Shown: one piece after another, positions 1-5,695 of the stretch
Layout: each line of letters begins with the position of its first letter
Numbering within the stretch: position 1 is the stretch's first letter
Assembly: GCA_016844545.1 (NCBI GenBank)
Contig: JAENJC010000109.1
Span: 1-9,627, forward strand
Direction: 5' to 3'
DNA length: 9,627 bases
From: Deltaproteobacteria bacterium
Lineage (GTDB): Bacteria > Desulfobacterota > JAENJC01
Notes under the pieces: model-generated
What the model saw: only the letters and a program-made list of their open reading frames with translations
Database searches by the model: none
What the model was told of the DNA's origin: nothing
Position numbers and translations under genes: made by a program

Positions 1-8
1 AGGCAATT

Positions 9-155
9 ATGGCAACAGACCCGGTCTGTAAGATGGAAGTGGATGAAGATACGTCCTTAAAGACAGAGTTTGAAGGGAAGAGCTACTACTTTTGTTCAGC
101 AATCTGCAAGAGCGCATTTGAAAAGGAGCCGCACAGATACACCGAAGAGGATTGA
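9..155 (+). CDS. Small YHS-domain metal-binding protein
   Basis: This gene encodes 48 residues that are almost entirely one YHS domain. The sequence shows the opening DPVCKMEV (residues 4-11) and the YYFCSAICKSAF core (26-37), with Cys7, Cys29 and Cys33 as candidate metal ligands, followed by the usual acidic/His end. YHS domains occur alone or fused to heavy-metal ATPases and are thought to bind soft metals; a chaperone or sensor role here is inference. The start was chosen at ATG 9 because AGG at 1-3 could be the end of a Shine-Dalgarno sequence cut by the window edge. An earlier in-frame start outside the window cannot be excluded, although the family motif begins right after this Met. The next gene begins 3 nt after the stop, so the two are probably co-transcribed. 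The same domain appears twice at the N-terminus of the broken ATPase at 2551. Confidence 0.8.
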   Translation: MATDPVCKMEVDEDTSLKTEFEGKSYYFCSAICKSAFEKEPHRYTEED

Positions 156-158
156 GCC

Positions 159-497
159 GTGCATGACGCAATAAGACAGATTGCCCATTATACCGCCATG
201 CTCTCAGAAGGGATAGCGGTCATAATCATCATCATGGGTATAGCCGCATCCATTTCGGTATACGGGAGAAAGACATATTTCATAAGAATGGACTATCCGG
301 CGGTAACCGAAAGCAGAAACCGACTGGCCCATTCCCTTTCCCTTGCCCTCGAATTCCTTATTTGCGCTGATATCCTGAAAACGGCCATATCTCCAACATG
401 GCAGGACATAGGCCAACTGGCAGCCATAGTGGGGATACGGACGTTTCTTAACTTCTTCCTGACAAGGGAATTGAAAGAAGGAGAATCCCATGCCTGA
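159..497 (+). CDS. DUF1622 family small integral membrane protein
   Basis: This gene encodes 112 residues with three hydrophobic stretches: about residues 17-35 (EGIAVIIIIMGIAAS), 58-75 (SLALEFLICADILKTA) and 84-102 (IGQLAAIVGIRTFLNFFL). The pattern 'LEFLICADILKTA' followed by 'IRTFLNFFL.REL' is what I recognise from DUF1622 proteins, whose function is unknown. The start is GTG at 159; GAAGAGG at 144-150 lies 8 nt upstream, and an ATG at 163 is in another frame. The gene follows the YHS gene by 3 nt, and its last 8 bp overlap the start of the P-type ATPase relic at 490, so the three probably formed one operon. A role in ion homeostasis is suggested only by these neighbours. The reading frame looks intact even though the ATPase gene after it is destroyed. 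Confidence 0.8.
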   Translation: MHDAIRQIAHYTAMLSEGIAVIIIIMGIAASISVYGRKTYFIRMDYPAVTESRNRLAHSLSLALEFLICADILKTAISPTWQDIGQLAAIVGIRTFLNFFLTRELKEGESHA

Positions 498-1008
498 AAA
501 GTGGCATCTGTTAAGCGGCGGAGATCTTGTGCGCAGGCTTGAGACAGATACCTCAAAAGGTCTTTCGCTGGCCGATGAATCAAGGAGGCTTAAAGAGTTT
601 AGCCCCAACAGGCTTACCGAAAAAGAACCACCTTCAGCCCTATTCCTCTTCCTTGAGCAATTCAACAACTTCATAGCCTGGCTCCTCATTGCAGAATTAC
701 CCCCCCCTCCCCTTGAAGAGGCGGGAGCTTTCCCTTTCCCTCTAGGAGAGGGGTCAGGGGGATGGCGGGGTTAAAGGCTTAGAACTACTCTTAAAGATCG
801 GGGCCTTTGCAACAGTGCCTTCTTAGAACAAGAAAACAGGCACTGGAAGATCATCGGCGACCTTACGGAATGATCCCTCATTACCCTTGTAGGAAGGAAG
901 GGGATATTCATGGATGATCTGCTGAAGACTTACAGGCTAATATCAGAGAGACCTTTCGACACTGAAAAGATAATTATGACAGGTATATTCATGGAACCGG
1001 ATATTTAA
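490..1008 (+). pseudogene. P2-type cation-transporting ATPase, decayed remnant
   Basis: The first piece (490 to about 696) encodes the cation-ATPase N-terminal domain: WHLLSGGDLV, then GLSLADESRRLKEFSPNRL, then LFLFLEQFNNFIAWLLIAE leading into membrane helix 1. AAGGAG at 478-483 precedes the ATG. Coding sense then ends in a C/G-rich repeat with a stop at 772-774. After the repeat, homology resumes in the nucleotide-binding domain. GLELLLKIGA is readable at 776-805 in one frame; CNSAFLEQENRHWKIIGDLTE follows in another; a TGA at 871 replaces the Gly of the expected GDPTEG; then SLITLVGRKG and SERPFDTEKIIMT run to a TAA at 1006. Helix 2, the actuator domain, the metal-site helices and the DKTGT phosphorylation site are missing between the pieces, and the P domain and C-terminal helices are absent after them. 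Such ATPases (Ca2+ or other cation pumps, 850-900 residues) cannot work in this state. The evidence for gene death is one large deletion, at least one 1-nt frameshift and in-frame stops. Confidence 0.85.
697..773. repeat. C/G-rich imperfect palindromic repeat inside the ATPase relic
   Basis: The left edge reads TTACCCCCCCC and the right edge GGCGGGGTTAA, so the two ends are roughly inverted copies of each other, with C-rich runs at 700-712 and G-rich runs at 749-770. The middle contains GAAGAGGCGGGAG and CCCTCTAGGAGAGGGG. It resembles the short CCCTCTCC/GGAGAGGG type of intergenic palindrome common in many bacterial genomes; that likeness is from memory, not from a search. It sits exactly where the ATPase reading frame loses homology, so it either inserted there or marks the deletion junction. 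The 12-mer AGGGGTCAGGGG at 749-760 recurs at 4191-4202. Confidence 0.6.
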
Positions 1009-1143
1009 GACCCACCAGCTCGACACTATTGACAAGATCCTTTCTGGTGGTATATCAATAGTGCTGACGATGATTCTCAAAGGCTGTAAGTTTATCAAAT
1101 ATTCGGGAGGTAAATATGTAACAATGAATAATTAAAGAAATAG
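1009..1143 (+). other. Non-coding or relic stretch, origin not recognised
   Basis: After the ATPase remnant there is no intact gene until 1417. An open in-frame stretch at 1013-1135 reads HQLDTIDKILSGG then ISIVLTMILKGCKFIKYSGG and ends at TAA. It has no ATG with a good ribosome-binding site at its left end, and I could not match it to an ATPase domain or any other family. A Shine-Dalgarno-like GGGAGG at about 1105-1110 leads only to ATG-TAA. The stretch may be further decay debris of the old operon. The rest of the gap holds the inverted repeat at 1144-1285 and the cfa promoter. Confidence 0.3.
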
Positions 1144-1285
1144 GAGGCTCTTGCAAAACTATCTTTTTATAACCTTGTCATGCCCGAATGCTTCTGTCGG
1201 GCATCCATAAGGCATTGATTTTACAAGAACTATATTCCCGATTAAACACTTCGGGAATGACATTTTGGACTTTTGCAAGAAGCTC
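1144..1285. repeat. 142-bp inverted-repeat element with two nested hairpins (MITE-like)
   Basis: The ends are GAGGCTCTTGCAAAA (1144-1158) and, read on the other strand, GAGCTTCTTGCAAAA (1285-1271), matching at 13 of 15 positions. Inside, each half has its own perfect 8-bp hairpin with a 9-nt loop: ATGCCCGA/TCGGGCAT at 1180-1187 and 1197-1204, and ATTCCCGA/TCGGGAAT at 1234-1241 and 1251-1258. Both halves carry TGTCAT before the hairpin, so the whole is one large imperfect palindrome. There is no coding capacity and no T-tract of an intrinsic terminator. This looks like a non-autonomous mobile or REP-type repeat lying between the dead ATPase and cfa. Confidence 0.75.
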
Positions 1286-1358
1286 ATAGTAGTGAAATAT
1301 GATAAGTAATCTGTGCGAAGAAATTGTCTGAGACATCCTTAATATATCTTAAGAACTC

Positions 1359-1387
1359 TTGAGAATCTGTGTTCAATGGTTTTTAAT
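1359..1387 (+). promoter_or_regulatory. Predicted sigma70-type promoter of cfa
   Basis: The -35 box is TTGAGA (1359-1364, 5 of 6 to consensus). A 17-nt spacer leads to the -10 box TTTAAT (1382-1387, 5 of 6). The transcription start would fall near 1394, giving a leader of about 23 nt that contains GGAGG at 1406-1410, 6 nt before the cfa ATG. The spacing and scores are good for an unguided match, but this is a prediction. Confidence 0.55.
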
Positions 1388-1416
1388 TACATCATTTGGG
1401 TTAACGGAGGATTTAT

Positions 1417-2523
1417 ATGAGCCACAAAAAAATGATCGAAGCTTTGTTAGAAGGGACTGGAATAAAGATAAACGGGAGCAATCCTTGTGACATCCAGGTT
1501 CATGATAATAGGTTTTATAAAAGGGTATTGACCAACAGCTCTTTAGGATTAGGCGAATCATATATGGATGGCTGGTGGGATTCTAAAAGCCTTGATGGAT
1601 TTTTCTTTAAAATATTCAGTAGTGGAATCGAAAACAAGGCAAGGAACTGGCAGATAATTCCTTATCTATTAAGAAATGTAATTACCAGTGTTGGCCATAA
1701 ATCTAAGGCATTCAACATAGGAGAAAAACATTATGATATAGGAAACGATTTATATAAAAATATGCTGGACAAAAGAATGGTCTACACCTGCGGCTATTGG
1801 AAGGAAGCAAGGAATCTTGACGAAGCACAGGAGGCAAAACTGGACCTTGTCTGCAGGAAATTAGATTTCAATCGTGGGCAAAAAGTGCTTGATATCGGTT
1901 GTGGGTGGGGAAGCTTTGCCAAATATGCGGCTGAAAAATATGGAGTTTCGGTAACAGGGGTCACTGTTTCCAAAGAGCAGGCCGAATTGGGGCGCGAAAC
2001 CTGCAAAGGCCTGCCGGTAGAAATTCGTCTTCAGGATTATCGCGATCTAAGCGGGCAATTCGACCACATAGTCTCATTGGGGATGTTTGAACATGTAGGT
2101 TATAAATACTACAGAACCTACATGAAGATCGTAAACTCCTGCCTCAAAGACCATGGTTTGTTTTTGCTTCATACCATCGGAGGGAACAGATCTGTTGTTG
2201 CTACCGACCCATGGATAGATAAACATATATTCCCAGACAGCATGCTCCCTTCCATAAAACAGATCGGCTCCTCGATAGAAAATTTATTTGTTATGGAAGA
2301 TTGGCATAATTTCGGCAGCGACTACGATAGGACCTTGATGGCTTGGTATAGTAATTTTAACAAAAGCTGGGATGATATAAAATCAGATTATGATGATAGA
2401 TTTTATCGTATGTGGAAATATTATCTGCTTTCCTGCGCTGGTTCGTTCCGCGCGAGGAAAAATCAGCTCTGGCAGGTTGTCTTGTCAAAAAATGGCGTCT
2501 TTGGCGGATACAATTTTCGCTGA
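1417..2523 (+). CDS. cfa: Cyclopropane-fatty-acyl-phospholipid synthase
   Basis: This SAM-dependent enzyme adds a methylene bridge to unsaturated acyl chains of membrane phospholipids, a response linked to acid, stationary-phase and other membrane stress. The product is 368 residues (E. coli Cfa is 382). An N-terminal lipid-facing domain (about 1-95, with LGLGESYMDGWWD at 43-55) is followed by HYDIGNDLY (105-113), VYTCGYW (122-128), the SAM-binding loop VLDIGCGWGSFAKYA (157-171) and MFEHVG (223-228). Cys125, Glu225 and His252 appear to correspond to E. coli Cys139, Glu239 and His266, which bind the active-site bicarbonate. The conserved C-terminal half (DYDRTLMAWY, then CAGSFRARKNQLWQVV) is complete, so the gene looks functional. 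The start is fixed by GGAGG 6 nt before the ATG. The next gene begins 27 nt after the stop with its own AGGAG and may be co-transcribed. Codon use is visibly more A+T-rich (many ATA, TTA, AAA, TAT) than in the genes around it, which hints at separate acquisition. Confidence 0.93.
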   Translation: MSHKKMIEALLEGTGIKINGSNPCDIQVHDNRFYKRVLTNSSLGLGESYMDGWWDSKSLDGFFFKIFSSGIENKARNWQIIPYLLRNVITSVGHKSKAFNIGEKHYDIGNDLYKNMLDKRMVYTCGYWKEARNLDEAQEAKLDLVCRKLDFNRGQKVLDIGCGWGSFAKYAAEKYGVSVTGVTVSKEQAELGRETCKGLPVEIRLQDYRDLSGQFDHIVSLGMFEHVGYKYYRTYMKIVNSCLKDHGLFLLHTIGGNRSVVATDPWIDKHIFPDSMLPSIKQIGSSIENLFVMEDWHNFGSDYDRTLMAWYSNFNKSWDDIKSDYDDRFYRMWKYYLLSCAGSFRARKNQLWQVVLSKNGVFGGYNFR

Positions 2524-2550
2524 CATAAAGACTTTATTAAAGGAGAACCA

Positions 2551-4912
2551 ATGGCAAAAGACCCGGTATGCGGTATGGATGTGGACTCTGCAAAAGCAGC
2601 AGGGACATCTATTTATAAGGGTGAAACAATATACTTCTGCAACGTTAACTGCAAAAATAAATTTGATGCAGACCCAGAGAAATATGTAAAAGAAACAAAA
2701 GAGGACACTGCCATAGACCCAATCTGTGGGATGACAGTGAGCAAGGCCTTACCAAAAGGGGGGACCTCCGAATACAATGGTAAAACCTACTACTTCTGCA
2801 ATCCTGTCTGCAAGAACAAGTTTGATGCAGATCCCGAAACAGCCCTCCATCCAAAGAAAGAGATCAAAAAGATAGGGGCTAAGAAGCGCCTTGGTAAGAC
2901 TACAACAGTTACACTTGCAGTAGAGGGGATGACCTGCGCATCATGTGTCAGGACCATTGAAAACGCCCTGAACAGTGCAGAGGGAGTGGCAAAGGCAGTC
3001 ATTAACTTTGCCACAGAAAAGGTCACCATAGAGTACGACCCGAAGATCCTTGATGAGAAGGACTTTGCCAAAATTGTTGAGGATGTTGGCTACAGGATAC
3101 CTCTTACAAAGGTAGCTGAAGAGGAAAAGGACATCAGGAAGATGAGCGACGCCAGCTTCAAGATGCGCTCTGCCTGGGGGTTCTCTACACCTATAATACT
3201 GCTCATGATCCTTCATATGGTGTTCGGCTGGCATCTCCCCGGCTTTGACCTCCTAATGATACTCTTTGCCATTCCCGTTCTCTTCTGGAACGGTTACGAG
3301 ACCATCGTTGCAGCGGCAAAGGCTACGCGAAACCTGACTCCCAATATGGATACCCTTATTGCAATGGGTGCAGGCGTTGCCTTCATTACAGGCCCGGTAA
3401 AGGTGGCAGGGTTCCCGATAGAAAACTACAGCGGTATTGCAGCCATGATCATGGCGTTTCATCTAACAGGGAGATACATAGAGGCTCTGGCCAAAGGCAG
3501 GGCCTCCCTTGCCATAAAGAAGCTCCTTCAGCTTGGAGCAAAGTCAGCGCGCGTCATTGTTAACGGGGAAGAGAAGGAGATACCTGTCGAACAGCTCAAG
3601 GTTGGAGATATAATGGTTGTCAAGCGGTGAGTCTATGCCTGTAGGGAAAAAGATTGGAGATAAGGTCATTGGAGCTACAGTTAACCAGATGGGACTTTTG
3701 AAGGTCAAGGCCGAGAAGGTCGGGAAAGACACGTTCCTTGCAAATGTCATCAAGCTGGTGGAGGAGTGCCAGGGCTCCAAGGTCCCTATCCAGGAGTTTG
3801 CAGACCGGATCACTGCGGTTTTTGTCCCCTCTGTCCTGGGGATTGCTCTCGCCACCGTCCTTCTCTGGCTGGCATTCCCCTCTTTCTTTTTATCCATCAT
3901 ACAGAGTGCTTCCTCCTTTGTCCCCTGGGTGAATCCATCCCAGGACATCCTGTCACTGGCGATCTTTGCAGGGATCGCTGTTCTCGTAATTGCCTGCCCC
4001 TGTGCATTGGGTTTGGCTACTCCTACAGCCTTGATGGTTGGCTCCGGTCTCGGCGCAGAACACGGTATCCTGATCCGAAAGGGCGAGGCGATTCAGACCA
4101 TGAAGGAGATAAAGGCCGTGGTCTTTGACAAGACCGGAACTATAACCAAGGGAAGGCCGGAGGTGACGGATATAATAGTGGTCGGGGGTCAGGGGTCAGG
4201 GGTCAGTGAAGAAGATGTATTGAGATTAGCGGCATCGGTGGAGGTCGGTTCGGAACACCCACTTGCTGCATCAATTGTAAATGGGGCTCAGGACAGGAAG
4301 ATAAGACTTGGGGCGCTCAGCGATTTTACGGCTATTGCAGGCCATGGTGTAAATGGAAAGATAGATGGAAAGTCTGTCCTGGTAGGCAACCAGAAGCTGA
4401 TGAAAGATTCCGGTATCGATTTCAGCATGGCTTTAGATGACCTGCACCGCCTTGAAGACGAGGCAAAGACCGCCATGCTGGTTGCCGTCGATGGAAAGAT
4501 AGCAGGTATTATCGCTGTTGCCGATACGTTGAAAGAAGACTCGGTTAAGGCAATAGAAGAGCTTAAAGAGATGGGACTGGTAACAGTCATGCTTACCGGC
4601 GACAACAGTAGAACTGCCGAGGCTATTGCAAAGAGGGTAGGTATTTCCAGAGTCCTCTCAGAGGTACTCCCCCAGGACAAGGTCTCCGAAATCAAGAGGA
4701 TCCAGATGGAGATTGGAATGACTGCCATGGTTGGTGACGGCATAAACGACGCCCCTGCCCTCACCCAGGCCAACGTTGGCATAGCCATCGGGACCGGCAC
4801 AGATATCGCCATAGAGGCCTCGGATGTGACCCTTGTCAGGGGAGAGCTTTCCGGTGTGGTGAGCGCCATTAAACTTTCAGGCGAAGCTATAGTTCTGAAT
4901 GAAAAACTTTGA
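2551..4912 (+). pseudogene. copA: Cu+-type P1B ATPase (YHS-YHS-HMA-ATPase), broken by deletion and truncation
   Basis: The intact parent would pump copper-like monovalent metal out of the cytoplasm. The first frame (2551-3630, 359 codons) encodes two YHS domains (residues 4-48 and 56-98), an HMA domain with GMTCASC (126-132), four membrane segments (about 208-312) and the start of the actuator domain up to VGDIMVVKR, then TGA. The sequence continues in another frame from about 3620 to 4912: SGESMPVGKK, two helices with the CPC metal motif (IACPCALG), DKTGTITKG, SEHP, TGDN and GDGINDAP. Roughly 24 residues expected between VVKR and the (T/S)GES motif (the 'PGEKIPVDG...VDESM' part) are absent, and the missing length is not a multiple of three. 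The C-terminus stops at SAIKLSGEAIVLNEKL, so the last two helices, about 60 residues, are also missing. A TTG at 3617 has no ribosome-binding site and does not look like a real start. AGGAG at 2541-2545 precedes the first ATG. An assembly error is the alternative to true decay. Confidence 0.85.
4185..4205 (+). repeat. Three tandem copies of GGGGTCA
   Basis: A 7-bp unit is repeated exactly three times, preceded by one more G at 4184. It lies in the ATPase pseudogene just after the DKTGT region. Twenty-one bases equal seven codons, so the repeat preserves the local frame and adds a Gly/Gln/Ser stretch (GGQGSGVS) where related pumps have a shorter, charged linker. The adjacent G-runs could form a weak quadruplex. 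The unit echoes AGGGGTCAGGGG at 749-760. Confidence 0.75.
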
Positions 4913-4938
4913 TAAAACAGCCTGAGTAGTGATATAGT
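4909..4938 (+). promoter_or_regulatory. Predicted promoter of the exported TRASH-like gene
   Basis: TTGATA (4909-4914, 5 of 6) and TATAGT (4933-4938, 5 of 6) are separated by 18 nt. The -35 box overlaps the stop codon of the truncated ATPase frame. The start of transcription would fall near 4945, just ahead of GGAGG at 4953-4957. This would let the downstream gene be expressed independently of the dead ATPase gene. Confidence 0.45.
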
Positions 4939-4963
4939 GCTGTAAAATGTCTGGAGGTAAACA

Positions 4964-5323
4964 ATGTTAAAATCAAAGAAAAGATATTTGGCTCTACTTA
5001 TTCTCTTTCTGGTTATTGCGTCTGCGGAAACGGTTTTAGCAGACCAGCTGCGCAGGGTCACGGATATCAGCCATGTATGCATGGTGAATAACGAGGACAT
5101 GGGAAAGCCCCAGATACCTATAAAAGTGGGGGATGAGACCTATTATGGCTGCTGCAAGATGTGCATAGGGACGCTGAACAATGACCGAAAGGCCCGTTTT
5201 GCCGTAGACCCGGTGAGTGGCAAAGAGGTGGATAAGGCAAAGGCTATTATAGGGGCAAAATCCAACGGGGCGGTCGTCTACTTCGAGAACGAGAAAAATT
5301 TCCAGGCATTCATCTCGAGATAA
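4964..5323 (+). CDS. Exported TRASH/YHS-like metal-binding protein
   Basis: The 119-residue product begins with a signal peptide: KSKKR, a hydrophobic core at about 8-24 (YLALLILFLVIASAETV), and a likely cleavage after VLA (residue 26). The mature protein carries Cys39 (HVCMVNNEDM), the phrase PQIPIKVGDETYYGCCKMC with Cys63, Cys64 and Cys67, then a DPVSGKEVDKAKA segment and a final VVYFENEKNFQAF. The CCxxC plus upstream Cys and the YHS-like ending resemble TRASH/YHS-type metal-binding proteins found beside copper exporters, but I cannot name a characterised homologue. A periplasmic metal-binding role is inference. GGAGG at 4953-4957, 6 nt before the ATG, fixes the start. The gene lies 51 nt behind the broken copper ATPase and has its own promoter candidate. 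Its frame is intact. Confidence 0.8.
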   Translation: MLKSKKRYLALLILFLVIASAETVLADQLRRVTDISHVCMVNNEDMGKPQIPIKVGDETYYGCCKMCIGTLNNDRKARFAVDPVSGKEVDKAKAIIGAKSNGAVVYFENEKNFQAFISR

Positions 5324-5361
5324 ATGTTGCGAAGGTGGAGATGTGATGTATAGTTTGAGCG

Positions 5362-5467
5362 TTATACCAATTCGCATTTAAATAAAGACATTTGAATGTC
5401 TATGCATAATACCAAGTAAGCTTTCAGTAATAGAAATAATTATATGTTTGAAAGCAACTTGGTATAA
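5362..5467. repeat. 106-bp inverted-repeat element (MITE-like)
   Basis: The outer ends are TTATACCAA (5362-5370) and its inverse TTGGTATAA (5459-5467). An inner copy of the same end starts at 5409: ATACCAAGTAAGCTTTCA (5409-5426) pairs with TGAAAGCAACTTGGTAT (5449-5465). A further small palindrome, GACATT-TG-AATGTC, lies at 5387-5400. The element is A+T-rich and non-coding, and separates the TRASH-like gene from the SAP-like gene. The structure suggests a non-autonomous transposable element or a nested pair of them. Confidence 0.65.
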
Positions 5468-5486
5468 ATTTGATTTTCAATAAAAT
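5459..5486 (+). promoter_or_regulatory. Weak promoter candidate for the SAP-like gene, using the repeat end
   Basis: TTGGTA (5459-5464, 4 of 6) is followed after 16 nt by TAAAAT (5481-5486, 5 of 6). The -35 box would be supplied by the terminal inverted repeat. GGGGG at 5497-5501 follows, 8 nt before the ATG at 5510. The -35 match is poor, so this is tentative. Confidence 0.3.
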
Positions 5487-5509
5487 GTATCCTAAAGGGG
5501 GCAGACTGT

Positions 5510-5695
5510 ATGACAATGGCAGAGATCAGGGAAAAGGCAAAGGGGATGGGGATCAAGAAGACAGTTGGGATAAAGAAGGCCGATCTTATAAGGGAGATCC
5601 AGGCAAAGGAGGGTAATTCCCCGTGTTTCGGGACTGCAACAAGCTTTTGCGATCAACGTGATTGTTGTTTCAGGGAAGACTGTCTTCAGGTCTGA
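5510..5695 (+). CDS. Small SAP/HeH-like protein with cysteine-rich tail
   Basis: This gene encodes 61 residues in two parts. Residues 1-35 look like a SAP/HeH or Rho-N-type helix-extension-helix: MAEIREKAKGMGIKK, then KKADLIREIQAKEGN. Residues 38-61 form a cysteine-rich tail with Cys39, Cys47, Cys52, Cys53 and Cys58 (PCFGTATSFCDQRDCCFREDC), a plausible small metal site. Similar short 'SAP plus CFGTA...CDQ..C..R.DC' proteins are familiar to me from anaerobic Proteobacteria-like genomes, but I know of no assigned function. A nucleic-acid-binding role is inferred from the fold alone. GGGGG at 5497-5501 is 8 nt before the ATG; a second ATG two codons later is possible. The last 26 bp overlap the 3' end of the convergent aat gene. 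Confidence 0.75.
   Translation: MTMAEIREKAKGMGIKKTVGIKKADLIREIQAKEGNSPCFGTATSFCDQRDCCFREDCLQV

Noticed and set aside
204..689. Minus-strand open frames opposite DUF1622 and the ATPase start
   Set aside because: No domain features; the plus strand has clear homology and properly spaced ribosome-binding sites.
1144..1285. Intrinsic terminator
   Set aside because: Hairpins are present, but no T-tract follows either one, and the two-halved inverted architecture fits a repeat element better.
1324..1350. Alternative cfa promoter (TTGTCT with TATATC/TATCTT)
   Set aside because: Spacers of 13-15 nt and weaker boxes make it inferior to TTGAGA-N17-TTTAAT at 1359-1387.
3605..3635. Programmed ribosomal frameshift joining the two ATPase frames
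   Set aside because: No slippery heptamer is present, and about 24 conserved residues are missing at the junction, so a frameshift would not restore a normal protein.
3617..4912. The second ATPase frame as an independent gene starting at TTG 3617
   Set aside because: No ribosome-binding site precedes it, the protein would begin in the middle of the actuator domain, and its content continues the preceding frame. It is the 3' part of one broken gene.
4288..5100. Long minus-strand open frame of 270 codons opposite the ATPase and the exported gene
   Set aside because: Its Ser/Leu/Ile-rich translation shows no recognisable domain and it runs antisense to strongly recognisable coding sequence. 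It is a shadow.
5346..5381. Possible start of a gene (ATG with GGTGGAG upstream) cut by the 5362 repeat
   Set aside because: Only 11 codons remain and no continuation could be found after the repeat, so a disrupted gene cannot be supported.
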